Assembly: GCF_030704535.1 (NCBI RefSeq)
Contig: NC_081823.1
Location: 7,818,501-7,882,500 of the forward strand
DNA from: Vitis vinifera
Taxonomy: Eukaryota; Streptophyta; Magnoliopsida; Vitales; Vitaceae
Length of the DNA: 64,000 bases
Direction: 5' to 3'
The position numbers and the translations under genes are program-made. The notes below the pieces were generated by a model. The model had not been told where the DNA came from and ran no database searches. It saw nothing but the letters and a program-made list of their open reading frames with translations. This document shows, in pieces, positions 1 through 12,546 of the stretch (position 1 is the stretch's first letter; every line of letters begins with the position of its first letter).

Positions 1-550
1 GTTCTTCTTAAACCCATGAATCACTGCACATGCTTCTTATTTTAGTGTATCAAAGTGAGTTTTTGATGTTGTTTTCAGTGCCATTATATGTGCAGAAACC
101 ATGCCACTGTCATATATAAGCTCTGTCAAGGCAATATAACAATTACATACGCAATCTAAGGCGTGTAGAAGGGCTTTGTTAACTTCTGTTGATTGACAAT
201 ATCAAATGACACCAGTGCCCAATCCTCTATTTTAAGGTCAGTTCTGTATTATTGAACAAGAAAATGAGTGAATCCACTTATGGTTGAGCCTCCAATTTGG
301 ATTCTCTAGTGCATGAAATCCCTTACTCACAGGAACTCCTAGTTGATAAATGATTACAATACCCTGTACGCATGCATTCATGGGGTTGAATAGTCCTTAA
401 ATAATATTAACAGTTAAAATTTTATTCATAATAGATATAGGTTAACCTCCAATTCAAATTGTTTACCATGAGAATGTCTGTTTTTGGATATTTTGTGTTG
501 AATAATGCTGACTTAAATTTCTTTCTGACATTTACTTGAATTCGTTGCAG
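1..550 (+). other. Unassigned; probable intron or upstream part of the gene ending at 643
   Basis: I see no coding exon here. The last bases are a pyrimidine-rich stretch ending in TTGCAG at 550, a normal plant splice acceptor leading into the possible exon at 551. Short reading frames are all interrupted. If the 551-643 exon is real, this block is its preceding intron, and the rest of the gene lies left of the window. Confidence 0.3.
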
Positions 551-643
551 GTTTTCATCCTAACAGCAGCAGATCCTCATGGGAACAGCGTTGGGGTTGC
601 AATTTGTACTTACTGTCGTTCACAGCAGAAGGCAACTCCATAG
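551..643 (+). CDS. Possible terminal coding exon of an unidentified gene
   Basis: Directly after the TTGCAG acceptor a reading frame of 30 codons runs to a TAG at 641-643. It reads VFILTAADPHGNSVGVAICT followed by YCRSQQKATP. The composition (TAADPHGNSVGVAIC) is protein-like, unlike the surrounding low-complexity text. I do not recognise the family. The upstream exons would be outside the window or too short to see, so phase 0 at the acceptor is assumed. A different frame starting at the ATG at 579 gives a 70-residue product rich in F, L and S that looks like a chance frame. An untranslated exon is the main alternative. Confidence 0.33.
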   Translation, partial: VFILTAADPHGNSVGVAICTYCRSQQKATP

Positions 644-3600
644 TCTTTTTCTTTTTTTCTTTTCTCCCTTTCTGTCCTTGAGACGTTTTTTTGTACCACT
701 CTTCTCCTTGTCACATCTTAGCGGATTTTGTTATCTTACTGCATCAAGAATTGCCACCAAGTGGATTTTGAAGCTTGCAGAGTATTGTTGATTTTATTCC
801 CCCTTCATGCATTCAAAGTTATGTTCTAAGCTCTTCCATTTCCTGTTTTACTCTGCTTTTGTCTTCTGGCTGCTAGCCATGGTGTAATCTCCTCTGAACC
901 AGTGATTGATGTTCATCCAATGAATTGAACGAAATGATTCAGCAATTCACTCCTTAAAAATTTTTATTTCACTTTTTAGAAATGTGTTTCTTTTTGTTCA
1001 AGGTGAATGGCTCCTCCTTATGCTCGACACCATATGGGTGGAAGACGAAGCACACTATGTAAAAGTATCATCATGTATATTGACATATAATCATGTAACT
1101 ATACTTAATTTTAGCAACAGAGAAAATCACCCCACTCAGTTGTGTACACCTCCAGCTGTTTTTGTTCTGTCATTGGTGAAGCCCCCTAGAATTCACCAGT
1201 CACAAAGTTGAGTTGGATGCCTGAAAGGTGACTTCTTGGAAAATATTTCTTTTGCAGTCCTAGAAACACTTGCATATTATAGAATAGTGACTAGCAACAA
1301 GGATTGAAGTTATATGCTAGAAAAAAAAAACCCCTTGTATGCATGCGATGATTTAATTATAACATATTCTCTTCTTCATTGGGCAAGTCATGGGTATTCA
1401 ATTTGTTTCAGAGTTCTTGACCTAGTCCAAAACATATTTCTTTCTTCAAGCCTCATTCACATTGGTATGTGCAAACATCATTCCTTTGTTTTCCCTTCTT
1501 TATTTTTTGGTACTTTCTTCAGTTTAAAGATTATCCAATGTGGTTGTCAAGTCACTTTCAGATGGTGTGATCGGGTTTACAATAGGGTATGCCTTGGGCC
1601 AGAGATTAGTATTGGAGGGACCCATCAATAAATGGTGTCACTTTCAGAGCAAGCATCTGTCCAAAGATGATTGAGATAATTAGAGAGGGATCCAATGAAT
1701 GAGACAAAGCAGAACAATGCAGGTTGTCTTTATACGACTATAATTCCTCAACAACTACAACTTCTCCATTTTTCAATAGGTTAGCTTATTATGCTTATTT
1801 AACTTGTGGATCATATAATATTACTGTTTCAATCATTGAAATTTTGAAGATCCAGCAAATCTTTTATCTTATCCGCAAGAATAAAGTAGGCCTAGTGTGC
1901 ACCCGTCTGCTTATGTGTTTATTCGAAGCCACTGATAATGAAGTGGGTTGTTTGGTCTGAATGATAGAAAGTCTAACTTCAACCATGGACCTCTGGTTTA
2001 GAAACAAACATTACAGTATCTAATGTGGTCCAGGTGAAATGCTAGTGGGGTGAGGGCCAATATTTGAAAAACGGAAGCTTTCTTTTCCTTGTTCCCAACC
2101 CAATTATTGGCTACTTTATTGAAAATTTGGTGGGTTATAAGTTAAAAAAAAAAAAAAAAAAAAAATCAGATATAAATGATCTTGCAATATCCAATGAGGA
2201 TGTCAAACCTTTTACAACATCTGACATGGCACCTCATGAGTCTTGAATTATCATTTGTATGATCCATCCTGGCTTAATATTGGCATTGTTAATGGGATGG
2301 ATCATAGGGTTGGAGGTGAAATGTTCCTGTGTCTTGAATGATCATTTCTGGGCTTGAGCAAATGAGAACACAGGTGCAAATGCAGAAAAGCCTCATTTGC
2401 CCACAACTGATTAGATGAGGCAATGCAAACCCAACTCCATCATGTGAGGAGCCCCAGCAAAATTTGGAGATTCTCATAAATTGGTATGGGATGCTAACTT
2501 TGCTTGAAGCCTTTTATGGTTCGGTGTTACATAAATTATAGACATGTATTTACCTCTAAAGACCCCGCATATACTCTAGTTTCTTTCTTTTAGTAGAAAA
2601 CTATATTACACCCTCTCCTATAGATCCAGACCTCATTTCTTCTGTGATTAACATTAAAAAAACTGAAACAACTTTCTTACATGCAGATTTTGTGTATCAT
2701 TTTCTTCTTTACTAGCTATGCCTCATTCATTACCTGGATAACAACGAGGAGATGTTTGCAGTGTTTCTTCTTCTGTCGGTATATACTTGCAGGGAACTTT
2801 GATCCATTTATCCATGAATTGTAAGGGGAGAAAGTGTAGGAAGAAGCTGTTCTGTATCAAACCGATGATGCTGCCTTTGAAACCTATCTGTTTTATACTC
2901 CTATCATTCATCTGTGTGTTGCTGAACCTATGTGACTGTAGAAATGCTGCTTGCTATATTGTAGAAATGCTGCTTCCTATCGGAAATGCAAATGGGCTAT
3001 CCGGGAGTTCAAGACCTGAACTGTTAGCAGACAAAACAAATAATGCTTTGTTACATGACTCATAAGTATAATCATGAACGCAAGCCAAAGAGGTTAGATT
3101 GTTTTTTATCAGATTAGCAACATGGGTGCAGCATCAATATTGCAGAAAAGCAAAAAGAAACCGAAGAAAGCAATTTTCAGTAAGTCGAAGGCCAAGATTC
3201 TAAATGAGGCCCTTATATGATATTTCAATGTTGTTTACTAATTCATTTTATCAAGTCTGATTTTGAAAAGATTTTTTTATGTAACGACAATGCTGCATGC
3301 AAATGAAACAAACAAACAAACTAACTCTTTCTAATTAGATGCTTTAAATCACATTGCATGATTTTATGTGGTTAGTATTTGATAATTTATTAAATAAAAA
3401 CAATTATAATGGAGATTATATAAAAAAAATCTAATATGATTAAATTCCATCACACATTTGTTTAGCTCATATTATATTTGCTCGTAAATAATAATAATAA
3501 TAAAAATAAAAAATAAAAATAAAAACTTTGAAGACCACCCAATTAAGGGCATTAATGCAACAAGCAGAATGGTAGCTACTAAAACACAAATATGCAGTGA

Positions 3601-3724
3601 TTGACAATAATCGAAGGTAACGGGAATTTGGAACTTGTTACTGGTGAAAAGAAGATACCAAAACCCTTATGCTTTAAGGCTGCGAGGAAATGTTGCCAAC
3701 CATAGATTCAACAAGGAAGAATCA
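644..3724. other. No recognisable gene; probable 3' UTR or intergenic sequence
   Basis: No open frame here resembles a known protein. The stretch is moderately A/T-rich with a pure A run at about 2143-2163 and an A/T-simple region around 3488-3530. Short frames near 984, 1314, 1724 and 2787 have no family resemblance or splice context I can support. Part of it may be the 3' UTR of the gene ending at 643, and the right end is the 3' flank of the CCCH gene. Confidence 0.4.
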
Positions 3725-6263
3725 CTAATCACTAATAGAAATGCATTTATACCTCTTATGATCGATGGGGTTGTTGACTGCACGCCATGGCTTATCATCA
3801 CTTGTAGAGCCATTGTTTGAAACATCCAATGGATAATTGGAATGGACAACAGTCGGGAACTTGGAATGATTTGCATGTGCTATGGTTTGAACAAGACCAA
3901 GAAAAAGCGTCAAGTCAGAAGAGAGAGAACAATTCCAGAATGATGGAATACCAAAAGTTAAAAATGAAAAAAAGAAAAAAGAAGCAATTTCAGACCTTCC
4001 AAGACTTTTAGTTCATCCAAGGAATAGCCATGGTGGAGCTGATTGGCCAGAGGATTTCGTGCTAGCTGCAGCTTGGAGAGACGCCTTGTCTCAAATTCAA
4101 GATCCTGTGCAAACTCTTGCTCTTCCATAATCTGCTTTCTGAGCAATCTTGAGGTCTCCATTCCTCTAGGCACTGAAAGAGATCATACATATTAGAAGGT
4201 ACACAAATGCTATAAGCCTATAAACACAAAGAAACATTTTCAAAACATACATACAATGCATAAATGTTCCTTATTTTTTATAATTAATTAAAAATTTATC
4301 AACGACCACATGGCATATGACCAAGTTTGTAAAGAAACTCACAGAAGCATTCCTCAAAAAAATCATCCAATTTAATTTTGCTTTGAGTTTCAATGGAAGA
4401 AACTCTGTGAAGCTCATGTGAAGGGATGTACTTACTCATGTGAAGCTCGGAATCCATGTCTGCATATTGCAAAGGATAATACATTGAAGACTCAAATTTC
4501 TCTAAATATTTCCTGCATGAAAATAGAACAACATATTTGTGAGAGATTGTATTAATTATCCTGGAGCTTAAACATCACAAGAAGTTCTAAGTGGTAAAAA
4601 AGCATAGAAAAATTTCCAATGGCTGGCGAGTACAGATAGTTAAAAATGTACTAAGGCTAATGTTCTAACCCGATTCACCCAGAATTAATCATATTTGAAT
4701 GATTGAAAAGTGTCAAAAAATGAATTGATAGAACAAATTATAAATTGTTACCAATATTATATCAAGTAGTACTTTTACTACATAGAATAATTCTAATGCT
4801 ATAACAAGCAAAAAAATTTCCCACAATGCATGTGTTTTGATTTAAATGTCAATTATTGGGAAAACCCATTGCCGTTAAACAATCAAATCCACCACAAAAA
4901 AAAAGGGGACTACCTATCACCAGTCCTTGGCTTTTCTCTGTAAGGTTTCACAAGAACACGAGCCCCACAAACATAATGTGGACTTCCCTTGGCCAAAATG
5001 CTCTTCACGGTATCAGAACTGTCAAAGGTTACAAACCCAAACATCCGTTTCTGCTGGCAGGGAATCCTCACATCCTCAACCAGTCCAAAGGTGCTGCAAA
5101 CACCACCCCACAAGATAAGAAAACTAGAAGCAATGAAAAACTAGATTCAGTGAAGTTTGGAGGTTGAATCACCTGAAGTAGTCAGAGACATCTTCTTCAG
5201 TAAAAGTACTCTCAGCTGGAAATGTCAGATATATCTGCCGGGAACCACTTACAATTGGACCAGGGTCACTCCTCTCACTCCGGCTTTCCATGTATTTTGG
5301 CACGTCTTCTGCCAAAATTACTGAATGCTGCCCATGAGGCCTGCAAAATATTTGACATATTAATCAATTAATAACTACTTGCAAAAAATCCATGAATATG
5401 GAACCCCATGAACAATCATTGCACCTGTCAATTAGTCGAATGGTTCTCAACCGAGCAAGAAGCTTTGTCAAACTATAACCAGCTTTCCCATGTCGTTGGC
5501 TCTCAGTGAGGTACCCTTCAGCCTGAAGACCCCTACCATATCTCTCATAATACATCATAGGCAGAGAGGCAATGGAGACAGGATTGCCTCTTCTTGATTT
5601 CAGGAGCTCTGTTAACTCCAATTCCAACTTCTCGATTGAACCAGGTGAGAAAATATGATCATCATTAGCAAGATCATTTGCAATAGGGCTTAAAACCTCA
5701 GGAAAGACTTGTGCATGCAAGTATCGACAATTATTTCCATGCTTACAAAACCCCTTGTTGAAATAGTGACAAACCTTAACTGGAAATTCCGAACCAATCA
5801 GAGATCTTGGACCCGTCCTCACACTCAAATTTTCCACTGCCGTCTCCGGGTAATAGTAATCACCGGAAACTCCTAAAATTGCTGGGTTGACCTGTTCTAA
5901 CTGTTCCTCTAAACCCAAAGGCTGACTTTGGAGACTATAATCTTTTGGTAGTTGCTCTGTAGCATGTTGGAGATATCGGTTCACGGGAGACGGAGAAGAT
6001 GAAGGGAACCAAGAACCAGTTGAAGGAGAGAGAGGAGGGAAGTGAGGAGAGATTGGAGATGGTGGATTTGGAATCAAACCAAGCTCTATTTTGACCCCTT
6101 CAATTATCATACGAATCGCCTTATCGGGACCAAAAGCCAACCGAATCATTTCTCCCTTACTAAAACCCTTAACAAGAAGATACCCTATAATCTTTGAAAC
6201 ATTCTCTGGTTCTAGTTTTTGAATTCTATTGAAAACAACTGCTGTGGACTCAGAAAAATCCAT
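3725..6263 (-). CDS. CCCH zinc finger and RRM RNA-binding protein (spliced, six coding exons)
   Basis: Putative post-transcriptional regulator of the plant CCCH/RRM family (AtC3H18/46/53 type). Exons read from splice sites: 6263-5425, 5340-5173, 5093-4914, 4512-4436, 4172-3996 and 3879-3725. All junctions keep phase and give 531 aa. The N-terminus (residues 1-65, [19 protein letters not shown]) is the conserved start of this family. The zinc finger is C165-X7-C173-X5-C179-X3-H183. Residues about 205-280 resemble an OST-HTH/LOTUS fold. An RRM spans about 314-390, with RNP2 IYLTF and RNP1 KRMFGFVTF. An R/E/L-rich helix ([14 protein letters not shown]) follows. The start is the first ATG after a leader-intron acceptor at 6291-6292. 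The last exon is the least certain: it lacks the C-terminal motif I expect in the family, and a GT donor inside it could lead to a further exon. The domain content is certain; RNA targets are unknown. Confidence 0.87.
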
Positions 6264-7400
6264 GTCACATCTAGAATATATATCAAGTCACTGCAAATAT
6301 AACACAACAGAAAAAAGAACATGAGAAAAATGATTGAGTACTCATAAAAATGAATTTCTAAATCACCAGAAAAGAAAAGAAAAAAAAAACCACGCACGCA
6401 CATGACAAACCTTATCTATGAAAGAAATGAGATTTGGGTCAAAAGGAAAAGGCTGCAGACTGAGGAAACAGAAAGCAATGAACCTATATCTAAAGATTTA
6501 GGTTTTTGCAAAATGGAAAAATACCATATATTCCATGAAATCTAAATTTACATTCAGAAAAGGAAGATCATGTGTATATACTATTATCTCTTTCACATTC
6601 TCCTCTTTTAAAAGGAAATATGTCTAACAGGATAAGTCAATACAGCCGAAGAAAAGCTGTAAAATTAAGCCAAAGATGAACTTCTCCCAAATCTAGAATA
6701 AGATAACTACAAAATAAATGAGATACAAGGAAAAATCATTCCATCCAAACATATTAACAGAAAATATCACTGATTTAAAAGGTGAACCCACAAACAAAAG
6801 GCCATTTATAAAGAATAACAATTGCACTTTTGGAAATTTTATTCGGAACCACAACCCATGAAGCTTGAATAATTTCTCAACAAACCCTTTTGTCTTCCAT
6901 GTTTGAATTTTTGTCAATAAACCCATTTTTTAAGACTATCCCAAAAGTATTGGCTTTCCTGGGAAATTGACTAGAAACTCAAAAAGAAAAAGTAAATGAA
7001 AAAGAAAAAACATTTTCAGCCATGTGAGCCTGAACCCATATCCATACACAAGCAAATCTTCAGAGGAAATCTTCAGAGGAAGCCCATAACAATCATTCCC
7101 ATCCACTCACCAAGCAGGAAGAAAAACCAGTTTTTTTTGCAGGAAAAAACACAAGAAACAGCAAAACAAAACTCAGATCCAGGCAATCCAACATACCACC
7201 ACACACTGTGAAGAGAAAACTAATCCAAATATTCAAACAACATGATTAATGCTTTGACTCCATTAAATCCCCCTCTCATGTCTCCACCCCTCTGCAAAAA
7301 CGACATCATCTTAATCTCAAAAAGCAGAGTGACAGGAAGTATGCTTTAAAGGGAGCACACTGTCATCAGCTCAAAGCCAACATGTTAATATTAATTTGCA
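6264..7400 (-). promoter_or_regulatory. 5' leader (with intron) and promoter region of the CCCH gene
   Basis: On the minus strand TTTGCAG (acceptor at 6291-6292) precedes a 27-nt leader exon joined to the ATG at 6263, so the 5' UTR is interrupted by an intron. The leader's first exon is probably in the less A/T-rich block around 7000-7210, where a short direct repeat (CTTCAGAGGAAAT, about 7057-7083) occurs. I could not fix the donor or a TATA box. Confidence 0.4.
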
Positions 7401-10125
7401 TAATTTCAATTTATAAAGACTTACTCAACTTTTTTTTTTTTTCATAGCAATTACTTCAGTTGTGCACATGTTGTAATCCCCACCATATTAATAAACATTT
7501 TTCATTTTTGAAATTACTGTTTTACCCTTTGAAGCTATTGAGAATCCCATGTATAGAATTCAAAAAAAAAAAAAAATTGGGAACTCCAATGCAGGTTTGT
7601 CCACCCAGGTTCTAAGATTTGCACCATTGGATTGGCCTTGAGATTATCTCAAATGGGTTTGGGTACAAAGTGGGAATGGACACTTCATTTGGACTTAAAA
7701 TATTGATGATAAATTGTTGAAATGCAACTTTGATTATATAATTAAGGTCATATGTAGTCACCTCGTTGGTCACTTGGGGCACTAATCATCATTATAAGAC
7801 AAAACCCACTTGCATCTTTTGGGCCCCAACCCTTTTTTTTCCCTCTCTCTTTGGAGGATACAATTTCATTTGCTTTATGTGAGGGGCATTACGGTCAACA
7901 AGACAATAAGAATACAATATTTATTATATTTAACTATATTATTAATTTTTTTTAGTTTGGATAATTTTGGAACCACAAGATATATATACATATACCCATT
8001 TTCTGTTTTTTATCACTTAAATGCACTTAAAATCTCCATATTTAAAAAAAAAAAAAAAAAACCCTATCATTTTAAAAATTCAAATTAATCTTAAATTCTC
8101 ATTTATTTCTCTATCAAATTGTATTCATGGTCATGCTAATCATTCGGGATTTTATTATCTTTTTGATATATTCGAATGAAAATTTATATTCTTAAAAATC
8201 AAAACTTTCCATATATTCTAAAAAATACAATTCAAATTGAAAATTAGAAAAAAAGAAAAAAGAAAAGGTAAAGCTTCTTTTGGTAAATAACACATAGAAT
8301 TTGTAGTAGTAAATGATAGTGAGAGATTGAAGGGTAAATGATTGAATTTGTAATTAAGATATAATGAGAAGTGGGCTTTGTGTTGATCACAATACCCACC
8401 TCTTTTCTTGGGTTTTTGACCATTTCCTTCCCCTCAAATCCCTCCATTCCCCATGATTCTTCATTGATTCTCTCTCATGATCTCATCTCATCTCTCTATA
8501 AATCTAGGGTTTTTAACCAAGTTGACCTCAACAACGGTTCAAAGTTTAAAACCCTAATTTAATTTTAAAAACACAAATTTATGGAAGATTTTTTCTTCCC
8601 AAAAAAATTAGGGTGGGTGACGTGGGTCCTTTTCAAAATAGAAATTATTAAAATTTATATTCTTTTTGCCACATAAAATACAAATCTTTTCTTTACACAT
8701 CTTTCTGTTTCCATCCAAGAAAATATACTAAAGTATTGAAAGTTCCCATGGGTATCTTGAAGAGTAGAGCTACGTACAAATAAGTTATTTTCAATGTCAA
8801 TGACTCAAATGTACATTTTGTACAAGTTTCAAGGAACTCTGCCGGCTACTCAGCTTTTGGTCACATCCAAGGGACACCCTTATATTAATTAATTTCTTCA
8901 TGAAATCATATCTTAGCCATCCCATCTGTTGATGAATCCCAATGATTTGAGGTTAATAGTTTACATCTATGTGAAAGTTCACTATCAATATATATTATAT
9001 GTCTATATATGATGTTGCTCCAAATAATCGGTTGGTTGAGATTAAAGTATGATTTTATGTCTTTATGACAAATTTCACCTTAATAAAAAACTTACTCTAT
9101 ACAAGGAAATATGATACAACAAATCACTTGATGATTTGTATTTTTTTTGCTGTTAAAAAACTTGCACTATATGGAAATTTGTTTTATGAGTTACAACGAA
9201 TTATTTAATAATCTGTACTTTTTTTTTTTTACTATTAAAGAGATTGTAACTTTAATATATTAGATATGTTTATTGGTTTTGAAAGAATGTATTTCATTCA
9301 CTTGTAAATCATTTAAAGACATTTTCCTAAATGAGTCATTTTTCTAAAACTATTTTCTCAATGATACATTATTACCTAATTATAATGCACATTATATGTG
9401 TCATTAGACAAATTATTAGCAATAATATATATATATATTTATAAAGGATCATGGGATACTTTTCATTTTCTTTAAATGATAATATTGATATTATAAAAAA
9501 ATTATTAAACATGAAAAAAGTCATTGCATAAATCAAAATAAAATTATGACAAAAAAACAATCCTTGTCTAATTTCCATATTAAAGTCTTTTTAAGATGAT
9601 AAGTTATATGAATAAAATTTTTAAAAATAAATATAGAAATTCTTGTTGACCTTAGAAGAGGAACTTTTCATTTATCAAATCCAAAAAGCCTAAGCCTAGG
9701 ATAAGTTTTTATTTGCCTTTTTTAATTTTTTTTAATTTTTTTTTTTTTTTTTTTGTAATTTCGAAGCTTCTCTTAATAAGAAATGGCAAAAAAAAGTGTC
9801 ATTATATGGCGGAAAGACATGGATAAAAGAAGAAAATGCAAAGGGTATGCAGTATGGCTGGATGGGGAATGAAAGGTTAAAATGATTTAACTTCTCAAAT
9901 GGGTAAAGATGATATCCAAAAGCAATGAATGATTCATGTGAGGGGTCACTTTCATTCATAGCTGCTTCACATGAACTCACCTAATCATTGTTCACTTTCC
10001 AGGCAACATGTGGTGCACTTTGAAAAACAAAGCAAAAGCGGAAACAACACCAAGCATAGCCATATCTTTCTAACCATTTTTTTTCTCATCCCCGCATTCA
10101 ATGGGGGCTCTAACATTTTTGTTGA
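7401..10125. other. Gene-free A/T-rich intergenic stretch
   Basis: No coding potential. It has poly-A and poly-T runs (about 7431-7443, 7561-7575, 8042-8060 and 9725-9754) and short TA repeats (about 9425-9440). A TATA-like string followed by CTAGGGTTTT at about 8496-8514 (+) resembles a promoter core, but no gene follows it. Confidence 0.5.
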
Positions 10126-10175
10126 CCCCCACCCCCTACCCCCCTACCCCCACTCCCCCTCCCCCTCCCCCTCCC
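10126..10175. repeat. C-rich tract with CCCCCT repeats (G-quadruplex-capable on the minus strand)
   Basis: About 50 bases are almost only C with single A or T spacers, ending in several tandem CCCCCT units. The minus strand therefore has at least seven runs of four or more G with 1-3 nt loops, more than enough for a G-quadruplex, and the plus strand could form an i-motif. It stands out sharply from the A/T-rich surroundings. No gene is adjacent. Confidence 0.8.
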
Positions 10176-11875
10176 CAATGTACCTTGTCGAGGGTCGTTG
10201 AGAAACAATGCTCTTTTTCTATCACATTTCTAGAATGAGCACATGCATAATTTCTTATTATTTCTTTATTTATATTATGACATTGGATCCAAAAAAAAAA
10301 AAAAACCCCTCAAAATGTAGTCAAATTTAGTTAGGCTATTGTACCATAGAAGTAAGGATGTGGCTTTATATACCTATGCATTGCTTTTAGTTGTTGGATT
10401 GAATCAGCTCAAATGAGATAAATTTATGTTGGTCATATTATATTAGAATTTCTAAATATGATCATCTTGGTTTCTTTAACTTACTAGGTTGCTTTTCAAT
10501 ATGATAAAGTTTTGAAAAGTTATTATTGTTAGCTTTTTTTTCCTATAATGTGTGGTTATATATAATTATATTTATATAAATATTATTTAAGGGTATCGAT
10601 TGATAGGTAGGTGAATCAACTGATTCGGCATTCAAGAGTCTTACCTATGGAAGACTCAAATTATAAATGGAGAGTCATAAAATTTAATTTATATGAATGT
10701 GGTGTCACAATTTTTGTAACTCCGTCATTATGAAACTTATTTTGTACATTATGTTTACGAGTAATGGAGGAAAATAGAAAAGTATAACCTATGTAATTCT
10801 AGAGATGTATTCAAATTAATAACCCACCATTACCCCTTCATTTGTATATAATGGATGTAAATAATAAGTATAACTCTCGTATAGTCTTTGATGGGAAGAT
10901 TAAGAAATATACAACTTTTTATAAGTTAAGGTCCCAAGGTAACTCAATCTCACTTCAAAAGTGTTATTAGTATATCAAAGTAAGAATATGATCATTATTT
11001 TAGTACTTACATTTATTTTATTTTATGCATCCAAAATTGTTTTTTAAAATAATTATTTCCACATAAAGTTTGTAAAAGTTTGGTTAGCAATTCTCCAAAT
11101 GTAATTCAATGTCACAATTTAGCTTTTGTGATAGAAAATGCAACCCTAGGTCCTAGAGTCGATTTGAAGAAAAAAATCGGGAGAAAAAGTAAAAGGAAAA
11201 AAGAAATTAAAAAAAAAAAGAATTAAAGTTAATATATCATTTTATATGTTTCTTCAAACCCATTTCACGTATTTTATTCTATTATATAAAATTAAATAAT
11301 TTTAAAATATATAAATTTTTTGTTTTACTTTATAATAAAATTAAACACAAAAAAATTATTTTTTAAAAACCAAACATAATAGAAGGGTTTAATGGTTTGG
11401 GCTTTGTAATCAATAAATCAACCTAACATTCAATTAATTTTAAAATTTTTGAAATTTGTTGTGTGACGATATTTTATGTAAGCTAAATTAAAAAAAAAAA
11501 AAAAAGACACATTTATAAGAGGGAAATGTTTATCAATTTTTTTCCCTAAAGCGACATCCTCACTTATATGTGCTTCAATCCTATCATTAATATAATATTT
11601 ATAAAAATTTAAATAATAACAATTATTTATTTTGTTTTAAATTAATCTTTTTAAATTTAAATATTATTGCTGAAATTTGTTAACAAAAAAATTATCTTAA
11701 TTTTAGTGTTAAATATTTTCATATGTGCTTTAGTCTTATCATTATTTTTTTAGATAATACAAACCTATAAACAATTTAAATGATTTAGATAATATTTAAA
11801 AATTTAAATAATAATAATAAATGGCTATTCATTGTTTTAAATTAAATTGTTTTTTAGACATAAATATGATTGATT
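10176..11875. other. Gene-free A/T-rich intergenic stretch
   Basis: No open frame of note. Poly-A runs lie at about 10290-10304 and 11490-11505. Nothing I can name. Confidence 0.5.
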
Positions 11876-12546
11876 TAAATGTTAGGGAGAATTATCTTTT
11901 GGGGGTAGATGGACCCCAAATTAACAAAAGGTCCATATAACTCTTCAAATTGAGTTGAAGGATATGAAATAGTAATAGACAAATATACCCTTTAAGAACA
12001 TATATAAAATATTTTATAAAATTAAGTTAAATAATTTTTTTTTTCAAAAATACTAAACTAAATAAAAGTAGTTTTCAAAAATATTAAATTAAATATTTTT
12101 TTAAATATTAAATTAAATTAATTTTTTTTCAAAAATATTAAATTAAATTTTTTTTCAAAAATATTACATTAAATTAAAGTATTTAAAAAATATTAAATTA
12201 AATATTTTTTTAAAATATTAAATTAAATAAATTTATTTTTAAAAAATATTAAATTAAATAAAATTATTTTAAAAAATATTAAATTAAATAATTTTATTTT
12301 AAAAAATATTAAATTACATAAAAGTATTTTTAAAAAATATTAAATTAAATAAAAGTATTTTTCAAAAATATTAATTTTTTTTCTCAAAATCAACGAAGGG
12401 CATTTTTGGAAATACTGAAGGATGATATCCTTCAACTCAATTTCCATACTTTCATTGGGTCTTGGGCTCAATTTGAAGAGTTACATGAACCTTTTGTTAA
12501 TTTGGGGGCCCATCTACCCCCAAAACATAATTCTCCCTAAATGTTA
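11876..12546. mobile_element. Mutator-type MITE, 653 bp, with 9-bp target duplication
   Basis: The element spans 11885-12537. It is flanked by the identical 9-mer TAAATGTTA at 11876-11884 and 12538-12546, the length made by Mutator-like transposases. The ends are inverted repeats of about 69 bp starting GGGAGAATTAT, with only about five differences. The motif TTGAGTTGAAGGATAT just inside is also inverted, but on the right it is pushed inward by about 30 bp of extra sequence. The core (about 12040-12370) is a degenerate tandem array built on AAAAATATTAAATTAAAT. There is no coding sequence, so it is non-autonomous. Confidence 0.88.

Noticed and set aside
4299-4484. Longer reading of the fourth CCCH-gene exon
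   Set aside because: A strong donor ATGA/GTAAGT at 4436 and in-phase joining to the next exon make the extra residues intronic.
8490-8515. TATA-like plus telo-box-like string
   Set aside because: No transcript-like sequence, splice sites or frame downstream; probably chance in A/T-rich DNA.
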